Assembly: GCA_031841125.1 (NCBI GenBank)
Contig: CM063110.1
Span: 54,721,946 to 54,785,945 of the forward strand
DNA from: Acanthococcus lagerstroemiae
Lineage: Eukaryota; Arthropoda; Insecta; Hemiptera; Eriococcidae
Length of the DNA: 64,000 nt
Direction of reading: 5' to 3'
Part shown: piece by piece, positions 36,334 through 46,560 of the stretch
Position numbering within the stretch: position 1 is the stretch's first letter
How the letters are laid out: every line of letters starts with the position of its first letter
Notes under the pieces: generated by a model
The model's database searches: none
What the model was told of the DNA's origin: nothing
The model's input: only the letters and a program-made list of their open reading frames with translations
Program-made: the position numbers and the translations under genes

Positions 36334-36509
36334 CAGTAGCTTATCTAGGATGAAATCATGGAGAGGGTTTGACTTTTAATTTTAAGGGTATTCCTAAAAA
36401 AAACAAAAAAAAAACACGTTAAATGAGCATATTTTTGATATCTTTTAGAGCTCTTTTTGGCCATTGGGGGAGGGGGTTGAACCCGGACCCCCCCTTAAAT
36501 ACGCCACTG
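36334..36509. mobile_element. hAT MITE (CAGTGGCGTA family), perfect 8-bp TSD
   Basis: 176-bp element starting CAGTAGCTTATCTAGGATG and ending CTTAAATACGCCACTG. Both flanks are ATTGTAAC (36326-36333 and 36510-36517). Confidence 0.85.
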
Positions 36510-36549
36510 ATTGTAACTGTTGCATTTTGGTCTGAAGATATCTTGGACC

Positions 36550-37440
36550 GTGAGGGTTTTGGAGCCACTACTGCGACCTGGCGCGGCGAAGGTTAGCGAC
36601 GGAAAATGAAGTCGTGAGTGAGTCTTGTACGGCTGAGAAGAAGCCTGTTGATGGAGGTTTCGATGTTACGCACGGATGCGTATGCTGATGGCGTGGGTCC
36701 GGCCGCGTGTGTCCGCTTTTGCTCACGAAGTTTTTCAGTGGAATGGCTCCAGTCGGTTTCCCAGGAAAGCACAATGAGTTGACTGATATATACTCTCTTA
36801 GGCTGGTTGGAGTTACTAGTGGGATGTAGGTCTCTGATTCCGATTTGGTCGCCTTATCAACAACGTCGTTGCCGATATTGCCGCAGTGTCCCAGCATCCA
36901 GACGAACATTATTTCAATATCCAATTGTGATAAGGTGTTTAAAAAGTGCCCAGTTTGAGCAGTCAAGGTATGAATTTTTGGTTTTTCTTTGGCTTGGGGT
37001 CTCCTTAGTGAGACTTTCGAGTCCGAGCGAATGATGTACTTGGTGGGCAATGTTGTTGGTAAGTTCAGGAGGCACTGTCAGATGACGCAGGCACTTGTCG
37101 ATTTCGTTGATGTTGAGTATCGGTGGTAGAGCAAATGAAGACAAACTTGTATCAATGAGATAGGCCCCGGTTGCTCGGTTCTGTGTTTTGGAACCATTAA
37201 AAAAAGGCATCAAATATGGCCAGGGTATTTAGCGAGAACGGTGTCGAATTGTGCCTGGAGATCTCCGGCCACTTCGTTTTCGGAGTTCGACTTTGAAGAG
37301 GTCCTGGGTTTAGTTGGTTTTCCAATGAGGTGAAGTGGGCGGGCGGTGTTGGCGTATGTTGTGCGGATGGAACGGTGTGGAAGATCTTTTTGGGAAGTGT
37401 TGGGAGGGCTGATCGGATAGTTTGGGAGTTTGTTCGCCAA
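36550..37440 (-). mobile_element. LINE relic: RNase H domain
   Basis: Three overlapping minus-strand open pieces read in order as a linker (37440-37210), then FNGSKTQNRATGAYLIDTS (FTDGSK motif with Asp lost), then HSLGLESL / IRSDSKVSL and FVWMLGHCGNIGNDVVDKA (the W-x-x-GH-x-x-I-GN-x-x-xD block). This is the RNase H domain found at the C-terminus of Jockey- and I-type LINEs. Frame changes between pieces and the missing first Asp indicate decay. Confidence 0.7.
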
Positions 37441-38225
37441 TTCGAGTTACTGAGGTAAATTTAATCCGTAGTGTTATAGGAGGTGTGGGGGTAATTATTT
37501 TTTGAGTTATGGAAACTCGAGTTATCGAGGTTTCGCTGAATATAAACCGTTAATGCGATAGAATTATCATCAACAGTATAGCATGTCTGAGTATAGGACG
37601 TCTTAGAAGATGACTGCCGAACTTCAATAACTGATTGGGTGTTGAGTGAAAAATTGATATAAATATGGGTTCTTCTCTCGCTTTCGTTGCAAATCCAGAG
37701 ATTTTCAAAATCTGCTGTTAGCGCATTCATGTTACCCATAGGAAGTGAAAACTGGACTGTAGACTTCTATCCTATTTTGAATAGAGTGGTTCCACAGGTT
37801 TTCTCCGATAGGCGAGGGGCGTGTACACAAATAGTTTTCAACTGTTCGATATTGCAGTCGTTTTGTCAGAAAAATGTAGCTGATACTCCAGGAATTGTTG
37901 AAAGGTTTATTATTGTAATTGCGATAGTCTTAAAGTTATTTAGGTGTTCCTGAAATTTCAGAAAAATCTTTAAAGAAGAAAATAAAATGTTATATTTGTT
38001 ATGCTTATAAAGTGGGAAACTGCACCTTTCAAATTCTCAACCAAGAAAATTTGCTTTCAATGGACTGATGTCTATGTACACTCGTGCAATAGTAAATTTC
38101 CACGGACATAAGTTATAAATTTTGCAACCACTTTTTTTTTTACCCCTAGCATGGATTACCTACAATTAAGGTTTGACAACCGTTTCCTAAAACTTTTCTT
38201 TACATAGTCTCATCTATCTACTCTC
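37441..38225. other. Part of intron 1 of pseudogene E, nothing recognised
   Basis: AT-rich sequence with short unrelated open frames and no terminal repeats noticed. Confidence 0.35.
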
Positions 38226-38310
38226 CAGGATTGCAATCGCTAGTAGGGAACGTGGATGGGATATGATGTTGCAAAGCCAAACAAAATACTGCCACAGTTG
38301 TGAACTTCAT

Positions 38311-39690
38311 TTTTGTCTTGACCTCTTGATTGTTGAATCTTGGGGTGCAAAATTACGGCCTATTTCAGCGTTCCACTGGAAATACCCAGGGAAAGTGAAT
38401 TTATTTTTCCCAAAATCGAATTTATGATTATGCTCCTGGCAAGTGGATTTATTTCTATAAGTAGGTGTAAGTACATCGTGTCGCTGCAGTGTGTAGTTCT
38501 TGAATTAGTGTTATGTATGATTAAAATTTAGAACAAAACCAAAAAAAGCTGACAATTTTTATTTGTTACGCCCAATTAATTTGGCTGAAACTTTCCTTCA
38601 CGTGCAACAGTCAGCAGTTCCATTAGTGCCTGAGATATTTTGCATAATTCCCGCCTTTCGCAGTAGGGCAGTACCAAGGGAAAATTGTTGCAGATAATTC
38701 AAAAAAGAGAAACTCAAAATAGTTCGATAAGCTCCTTCGAATAATATTAACTTGTGCCTGGCGGAGGTCGAAATTTAACTTTTATATTAAAAATTGGCTG
38801 TTTAGAATTAAAAGTGTTGGAAAATAAGAGAAAAATAAAGTTGCGTGCATTTCGATTATAGTCAGTGCATTATATCGTCAGCATGCAGATTCCAGAAAAA
38901 TCTTAAGAATCGTAAAAATCGTATTCGGAAGAAGTGCAAAAAGACTACCGAAAAACAAAGTCTAAAACTGGAGAAGTCGAATAAAGAATTTGAAAAATTA
39001 TACACATTTTAGTCACGCGAAGTATGTACATTACGGACGTAAAATTTCAAGGGACAGGCTGAACAACATTTTATTGAGACAAAACGTAGATTTCAATAAA
39101 ATTTTAGAAAATTTGAATGGCACATTCTACAGTGGTGTAACTCGGGAAAAAACAAAAAAATGTTTCCTGAAGAAATGCATAATTTCATTTCAAGTCGGTA
39201 AATATTTTCAATATTTTTAAACTACGTCTTCTCAATGTTTTTATCAAATTGCTCCTTCATAAAACCTGTCATTTTTAAGTTTTCAAAATGTTTGCGATCT
39301 ACTTTACTTTTTATGGAATGCTGTCCAGCTTTTATTCCTACGTAGATTACGGAGGCCACATGCGGATCCCAAACTTTCTCACAACAAAAGTTAACGATTT
39401 CTCGATGTTTAGATCGGTCCCATTGCAATATATGTATGGTCCCGTCACATATTTGAAATCTTACAGATTACATAATGTACGAGTACATACCTCAGGCAAC
39501 AATCAGTTTATGTTGCATCAAAATTGATTAGTTTTTTTTTTTGTTTTTTTTTCATGTTTTAGTCCATGTCTTTATTCTTGGATCCCAGTTTTCCGGTGTG
39601 ATTTCTCTGGTGTTCTCAAATTATTTCTCCGAAATATGATTTCTCGAATGATCAAAATTTTTCTGTATTTGTAATTTATATTCCTGTCTC
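38311..39690. other. Intergenic with unidentified coding-like stretch
   Basis: Directly upstream of pseudogene E is a relic of the family promoter (CATAAATTCGATTTTG). At 38900-39220 the plus strand encodes a Lys-rich, coiled-coil-like segment broken by stops. At 39222-39530 both strands have open frames of 68-79 residues. None could be assigned to a family; a decayed transposase is possible. Confidence 0.3.
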
Positions 39691-40147
39691 GGACCTGTAG
39701 TCAGGATTTTTAGGAGAGGGGGCTCACTGGGGGCTAGCTGAGGGCATCCAACATGTGCATTTTTTCTAACAAGGAGTGAGGAAATGATTTTTTTTTTAGT
39801 TTTTAGATGTCTAAACTTTTTATTGAGGCTTTGTACTCCGAAATCCATCCTTTTCTAAAAGCGTGCCTATGTGCATGTGTAGCTGTACAAATTAACCTTC
39901 AACTCTACTTTTTTACTTTGTCTGTTGGAACTCGGATTCAAGATCAAGAAACAAATAATATTACAATACAAAATGGGGTACCTATTATTTATTTCAAGTT
40001 TCTGTTTTTCTCCCAACTTTTTCTTCGAACTTTTTCAACATTTTCTTTTGACGTGCAAAAAAAAAACAATTAAAAACATCGTTAGAAGGAGGGCTTAGAT
40101 TGGTTAAAGAGGGACGCTGCACTCCCTCCTCCTAATTACGGGTCTGT
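39691..40147. mobile_element. Probable hAT MITE
   Basis: The ends GGACCTGTAGTCAGG and CTAATTACGGGTCTGT are inverted relatives of each other (GACCYGTA core). Both flanks contain CCTGTCTC (39683-39690 and 40148-40155), an 8-bp duplication. The exact terminal base is uncertain by one or two positions. Confidence 0.6.
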
Positions 40148-40499
40148 CCTGTCTCTATTCAGTATTGCAAAGCCCAACTCTGTATGTGAATTAGGGAAAG
40201 TACATTCAAATTTCAAAACATTTTGCAAAGCCAGAAAAACAATTTGTTCAACTTTTAAATTGGTGCTTTGACTTTCATTAAAATACGTAGATTTTTTTGA
40301 TTCTTTAGTTTTCCTCATTTCAAATAGCAAATTTTTCCCACAAACGCTGAACTTTGACCCACGTGAAGCGTAAGCTAATATTATCAAATAAAGCTCAAAC
40401 TTGGTAGTTTTTTTCTTGAAATTTTTATAACAACGTCCGGAGATGAAGGCTTTTGGTTTATACATTTTTCATTTTCCCCCCGGACTCACGAAATCTCGA

Positions 40500-41240
40500 A
40501 TACAGAAAGGGTACGACGGAGTGAGGTGAAGGGATCGTGTGGTGGGACGTATGGTGATGCACGCGTCTCAAAGTGGCCGCTGAGACACCGCAACCCCTGC
40601 CCCGAAAACTACCCTTTCAAGTATCGAATCAGTGGCCGGAGGGACGTTTCGAAGCCGGCCCGAGCCCCCATTTCGCCGATCTGCTTCCGGTGCGCGCGTC
40701 CTGCGAGAGCTACCATGGGGTTCCCTACTGACCGAGGTTTACGCTCCCCGAGCACTAGCCTGTAAATTTCAGGTCCTCCGCAGCCGGACACGCTTCCTCT
40801 TCACTCACCCCTTACCTCCTAGTGTTGGTATGTGTGGCGACGCAGGCAGGCGGTGACGGCAGGGAGCCCTGCCGGGGGGTCCGCAGCAGCTGCAGCAGCT
40901 CTTCTAGGGTGGTACAGAGTTGGTGTGGGCCGAGCTTGGTCCGTCGGCCCTCTACCTCGACCACTCCGTCTGCATATTCCTCTTCATGGTGGCCGAGACA
41001 AAGGCCGACACCCGGCTCCATCCGCTTCTATTCTTCATCATTTACGGAACCTGGGTGTCCGGCGCGAGACGGCTAATCACGCCGTCGTTGTCGCTCGTAG
41101 TGTTTCCTCCGCCGCCGGGATCGATCGTTGTGGCCGTCCCGCGCCTCTCCTGCTCACCAGGCCTCACACTCGAATAGAAGGTGCCTGGGAACAGGGTGTG
41201 TCAATGAAGGTGAAGGATGGTGAAAATGTTTTTGTAGAAT
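40500..41240. other. GC- and CpG-rich island with overlapping open frames
   Basis: This 0.7 kb differs sharply from its AT-rich surroundings. Overlapping plus-strand frames of 84-136 residues (40822-41242) are all Arg/Pro/Ser-rich, as expected by chance in GC-rich DNA. The frame at 40920-41177 includes hydrophobic LDHSVCIFLFMVAE and HPLLFFIIYGTWV segments. None matches a family I recognise. It may be a retrotransposon remnant or a promoter CpG island. Confidence 0.35.
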
Positions 41241-41309
41241 AGGGACGTTTCATGTTTATCTGTCTGTCTGCTGATGTACTTCATCTAAATTTGTTGGTCG
41301 TCCTCCGCA

Positions 41310-41860
41310 GAGATTTGGAAGAGTCTAAGCGAGTTTTACTGAGTCTGGATCAGATCAGAAGAATACTGAAACCAGCACTAATTAGCGCAGAAGAATCTTA
41401 AGAGGTTTTGGAGGAGTTTAGATGAGTCTTAAGGAGGTCTAATTTAGTCTTAAAGATTTTTAAAATAGTTTGGAAGCATCTTTGACTTGGCGTAGAAATA
41501 TCCTGAAGAGTTTAGTAACACGAAAAGAATTACAAATTTCGGAATCGGGAAAACTAGTACAATGTACTGCTACGTGTGCGGAACTCGGTACGGGTTACAA
41601 CGACTTACTTTTATGAACAAGCTGAAATTTATGTGTGGCCAAAATAAGTACATGATTCATTTAGGGACCCTTTAGGAGTTTCGAAGAGAATTGAGAAAGT
41701 CGAGAAGAATCCTAATCTCGCCTGTAAGAATGTTGCGGTTCCTTAAGTTACTCTTGAAGAGCCCTGGCGGGTCTTCAACAAGCCTACAAGAGTTTCACGA
41801 GATTTTCAATCGGTTTTTGGAGATTCTGGTATGAGTCTAGAAGTTCTTAGCGGATCTTAA
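41310..41860. repeat. AAGAGTC-word array
   Basis: Loosely periodic words (GGAAGAGTCTAAG, GATGAGTCTTAAGG, GAGGAGTTTAG) repeat as in the arrays at 18-20 kb and 22-23.5 kb, so they belong to the same dispersed family. Confidence 0.5.
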
Positions 41861-42281
41861 TCTAGTACGTTTATTGTCGTATGAGTTCTCGAACATTTTT
41901 CAAATATACAAGCTATCATGAGCACCTGCCCGCGCATCTAATATCGACAAAACCTAAACAACTTTAAAATATTGTAAGCACTGACGATCATGCACGTAGT
42001 AAATAACTTATTTGAGACCTGAGTTTACGACGCGATAGATTAGATTATACATAATTTTGGCATTACAGACAGATACGAGTAAGTACAATTTACATAGCTG
42101 GATCCTATTTTTCCAGAATAAAACTATCATGTTGATGGTTATTTATATATATATATTTTTTTTTTAAAAGATAGAAGTGTCTACGCATTGCGAAATAACG
42201 CTGTCACTTTGGAAATGTGTATATCGGAATACTTAATGACGTTAATGACCTGAGAATCAGCCAGCTTCATGCATTTGTGAC

Positions 42282-42453
42282 CAGGGGCGGCAACTTCTGT
42301 ATGGCGTATGTAGCAGATGCTACACATGAAAAGATTTTGCTACACATAAGATTTTCAAAAAAAAACACATTAAATTAATACTTTTTAATTTATTACTGAA
42401 CTTGAATTTTTTTGTTATGCTACACATGGTAAAAATTTAGGTTGCCGCCCCTG
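42282..42453. mobile_element. hAT MITE with perfect 8-bp TSD
   Basis: 172-bp element with ends CAGGGGCGGCAACTT and AGGTTGCCGCCCCTG. Both flanks are TTTGTGAC (42274-42281 and 42454-42461). A second inverted word, GCTACACAT, occurs inside. Confidence 0.9.
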
Positions 42454-43036
42454 TTTGTGACTACCACGGCTTCTTTATCACTCACGGTCGGCACCGGTCA
42501 CAGGTAGCGTGAGGTCCGATGTAAATTAAATTTACGTGGCCCTCCATCAGATTCGAAAATCGATTGGTGACTTACCTTCATGATTTTTTTCAAGCAGGAG
42601 GATGTAAATTTGGTCGAGAAATAAATGTAATGAAGCTTCATGTGGCAAATGACATGAAAAAACGTTTTCATTATGGAAATTGCACGTTGGCCTACTTTCT
42701 CAGTAAATACTGCCTCTGTCTCATCGTTCCTTTTGTATGAGGACGATAGGGCTGGGTACAGCTTAGGATTTCCGGCCGACAGTTCTTGGAGCATTTTCTC
42801 ATACTGGATTTGCCAGATTCCAGTCGGAAGTCAGATTTACTGGATATCTTTTGTCGTTGGAAGACGGAGAGGACAAACATTTTGACAAATATTTTTACTG
42901 AGATCGATTTGTAAAATGCTGAATAAAGTTCGCACATCTTGAATTTTGCTATTTTGTTAACTTAGGGGATTCAGAATTGGCTCTGTCAAATTTTAAATGT
43001 TGGAAAGAGAAAGCGAGAAAATTTAGATAACCTCAA

Positions 43037-43106
43037 GTACTACGCTCCGCTATAGTGTCAGTTTGCAGACGCATCTGCAAACTGATGCACTAGCGGAGCG
43101 TAGTAC
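43037..43106. repeat. Long near-perfect hairpin
   Basis: The arm GTACTACGCTCCGCTA ... CAGTTTGCAGA pairs with TCTGCAAACTG ... TAGCGGAGCGTAGTAC across a tiny loop (CGCA); only a few bases in the middle of the arm are unpaired. It gives about 32 bp of stem. Confidence 0.8.
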
Positions 43107-43459
43107 TCGAAGGCTAATACACGGAACATAGTGCTCTCAGTCTGAAACAAGGAGCGTTGTGAGTCGGAAGTGTCCCGGACCCAGCCTCGGTTTATACGAT
43201 TTACATTTCGCACCTCTATTCCGACGACGAAATTTCAGCGAAATACTTCAAGCGCATATCTATTGGTTAGCCAGCATAGCCACATCGCTAACGCAACACC
43301 ACTATAGCGATACCACCCCCGATACGAAGCCAGTCCGTATGACTTAGCTCTTCGTGGTGATATTTCAGTTCAGTGGTTGGTATTTCTACAGTCTCCAGCC
43401 GTGTTGTTTTTATATAAATTTCCATGGAAATTTTTTAATGTAGGGTAAGATACAGTCAG

Positions 43460-43720
43460 TCCAGCCAGCCCGTAACTCTATTCTTGTCACGCTCCAGAGT
43501 AACGTTTTTCCCGTTCCCAGCCAGCGCGATTTTCGTGAGTCAGTAAGTCAGTCAATCAATCAATCAGTCCAGTCCAGTCAGAGTAAAGCTTTATTTATCC
43601 TTTTGAATGCCGAAGTAAAGACATGAAAATGTCGATAAGAAAAAGTCAATCAGTTAGCCAGTCAGTCAGCCAGCCAGCGAGCCTAGCCAGCCCGTAACGG
43701 CGATTTTCATGACGCTTCAG
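43460..43720 (+). repeat. CAGT/CAGC low-complexity repeat in two related blocks
   Basis: Blocks with CCAGCCAGCCCGTAAC and GAGTAACG...TTTTCCGTTC occur at about 43468-43515 and 43665-43740, separated by (CAGT)n and (CAAT)n tracts. Confidence 0.6.
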
Positions 43721-43911
43721 AGTAACGCTTTTTTCCGTTCCGTTGTGTGCCAAAGTAAAGGCATAAAAATGTCAAAATTTCAAAGAATTGCAGGGACAGA
43801 TCAGTCACCTTCTACTTCATTACTGAGATAGGATCTGAAGACAGACATGAGACTGTCGGTCTATGGCTGATAGAAGACAATGATAGAGAAAGATTTTTTC
43901 TATCTATCTCT

Positions 43912-44070
43912 CTATCACTCTATATACTAAAAACAGTAAAATCCGTCACCCACTGCGGGCTGCCTACCCTGCCCCTTAATTCCTCAGTTCTCTGGGGGTA
44001 GCCTATCCTTGGGCGGGGGTTCATGGTGGAAATGGGAGCTCCTGGAGAGAGAAGGGCGTCGCATTGGGCG
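43912..44070 (+). mobile_element. 5' fragment of a second Helitron
   Basis: CTCTATATACTAAAAACAGTAAAATCCG, in the Helitron 5' style, is followed by CTGCGGGCTGCCTACC and GCCCCTTAATTCCTCAG. These match, in order, the 5' part of the Helitron at 31016-32821 read on its minus strand. The fragment ends next to the left edge of the B/C segmental duplication (44088). Confidence 0.65.
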
Positions 44071-44087
44071 AGGAGGAGCAAGTTGCG

Positions 44088-46560
44088 TATTCCTCTTTAC
44101 GCGGTCATTCGATCCATCATGTTTCAGCAGGCTGACACGGAGAATGCCGAGCGATAACGAGGATGAACGACGAGCAGAGGCATTGGAATGTGAGTGTGTC
44201 CGTCAGCATAGTCGCCTGGGCGACATACGCATTACGCATGTAATGATGTCTTCCATACAGTAATCAAAATTTTGCAGGCTTTATATTTTGCGGACGTACT
44301 ATTTATGAGCCCGGTATAATGTTGGAATTTGAAAAATATTTTTGGTTCCATCCTAGTGTGCAATGTGTCTATTATCCAGCCGAGCTGAGATTTTCAATAA
44401 ACTGCCTATCTAGCTCATGGTATGATAAACTGCGTGGCTGTACTCCCAATTCAAAATTTGGAGAAATAAACGATTATATTGTCCAATAAGTTGTGGGAAC
44501 TCAAAATAATAGGTATCTATTTCAGGCATACAAGCGAATTATTTTCTTAGCCTATGTTCACAGCGTAGTAATAGTGTAATCTATAATGGGTACATGAAAT
44601 TCGTTCCAGACATACTGTTCGTAATTAAATCGATGGAAAATTCTATTGATGTCAAATCAAATCACTATAACACGCAGTTAAGTTTCTTTTACCCAGCAAC
44701 ATGAGCTCACAAGCAACTTCACAAAAGGTGGATATGATTTATCAGTTGGTTTTATATTTTTCAAAGGGTGTGTAGTAAACAATTTCCTTTATACCCACAG
44801 CTTGTGAGATATTGAGTCCTCTGGATGGATACGCGCTCTGGACATTGGCAATTGGTTTTCCAACATAGTTCTTTAGGTTTGTGAACGCCGTGAACTGTAA
44901 CACAGAGTAGTTAATTGAGTGTTTGAAACAAGCGAGTTGAGTTTTAGAGACATAGTTTAGATTTTTAACGGCTCAAGAAATCCTGTTTTGAAATATCTTC
45001 TCTTTTTCCTCTAAGAGGTCATATCAGTGTCGCAACGTGAATGACTGTAGCGATCATATCATTCTGCTAAATAGATCGGATAACCCGGTCGTTCACCATT
45101 GTTTTCCTCACCATTTGTTACTTTATAGTATATTTCCTTCTCTGTGTCAAAACCCTGTGTATGTGAATCATGACCCGACTGACAATTTGGAAAGCACTCA
45201 CATAACATATCACAAACCCCTACCGTGTTGAGACTTTTGGCCAATCACTTTTTTTTTTTGTGAGTGTTCAACATCTCATCATTTTAAGATAGTGTGTGTG
45301 AAGTGATCGCTCAGCATTAGTCTGATTACTGAATGATGTTCACAAATGCACTCACAATTGGCCTCATTGTCAATCGGGTACTATCTTTATGCCCCGCAAG
45401 ACACACGACACAGAACCAATCCTTCAGATACGGATGATACTGTATTCTGCGAGCATAACGCCTTGCTCCTGAGAACTGACTGAGGGACTGCAGATTTCGC
45501 TATCTATTCTCCTTGACTGGTACTGGGATAGCTCTGTTCCCATGGTTGTTCGTGGAGTGACCGATGAAAGCTGTTCACTACGTTCCCGGCGCAGGGATTC
45601 GAACCCGCGCCGCATAGATGCGAGGCGGCATAGCATTACTCGATCAGAAAGGGAGAAAACCCCAATTTAACCCGGTAGTCTCAGCTGGAGAAAAACTAGG
45701 GAACAGGAAATAATGGTTGGGCAGTGGTGAGTTATCTCAAGTGGTCGTGATTCATGTACAATGTGGGTCGCGACTGTTTATAGACAAGTAAAATACTAGT
45801 AATTTGAGGTACAATACCTGGCAGATGGATACGTAGCCTGTCCTACTCTTCGGAATCAGGATATATATGGCAGAGTCACACATCGTGCTGTTATTTTGAC
45901 TCTGATCATAGTATGTTCCGACATAGGAGTAATAGAATGGATAATTGAGTGCGACTTGATCGAAGAAACCGTAAATAGTTTCGCGTACTTTTCCATATAC
46001 CACGCTCGAAGAGCCAGCTTTTGTTATATTTTTAAGTACGTTCTCGAATTTGGTGAACTGGGGATTTGCGATGGCCCCTTCCTAAACGGTTGTGCAGAAG
46101 TATTAGCACAATTTGCAGTATATTTATTGCATGGTTTGTATTTATGTAACACTCGGATGTGAAGCAATCATTACCACAGCAATTTGGTCTCGAACGACTA
46201 CAATGCCCAGTGGTTGTGCGTATGCCTTTTCTAAAGATCCACATGAACGTTTGTAGTAAACAAGTTCCGCAGTAAGCGGCCACCTAAAACGGAAATATAA
46301 TATGAATATTGTGACTGTAACTATGAATGATCTGTTGTGTGTAACATATAGCCCCAAGCTGGGTCGTCTGTCAGCATATTCTTTAGTGCGAACTGGTAAT
46401 GCTTCTTTTGCATAGTCATCTTTTATTTCTAAAAATCTTTCAAAGAGTAGTTGATATACGTGTTCCGCATAATTGTGGCGGTCAGAAAGAAACTTGAGAG
46501 TTAGTTCTCAGTTTGTCTGTGAGGCTCGAAGCCTGTTCATATCATTACGTATGTAGTATG
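44088..46560. repeat. Segmental duplication, left copy
   Basis: Starting at TATTCCTCTTTACGCGGTCA, this block matches 61639-64000 nearly throughout, including introns, a SINE and exons 4-6 of genes B and C. The pair probably extends past the window edge. Confidence 0.85.

Larger units (their letters stand above)
34950..38310 (-). pseudogene. Pseudogene E of the carbonic-anhydrase-like family
   Basis: The signal-peptide exon 38310-38226 (MKFTTVAVFCLALQHH) has the family's exact 85-bp length, but its donor is GA (G|GAGAGT) rather than GT. Exon 2 at 35077-34950 starts after a proper AG and reads TGGALYAPINLDTSYAS. It is then 10 bp shorter than normal, runs into TAA at an in-frame position, and again ends at GA instead of a GT donor. 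Exons 3-6 are not found before gene A. Intron 1 holds a MULE fragment, a hAT MITE and a LINE RNase H relic. Confidence 0.8.

Noticed and set aside
40822..41242. 136-residue Ala/Arg-rich protein
   Set aside because: Three overlapping frames are open in GC-rich DNA and none has a recognisable domain.
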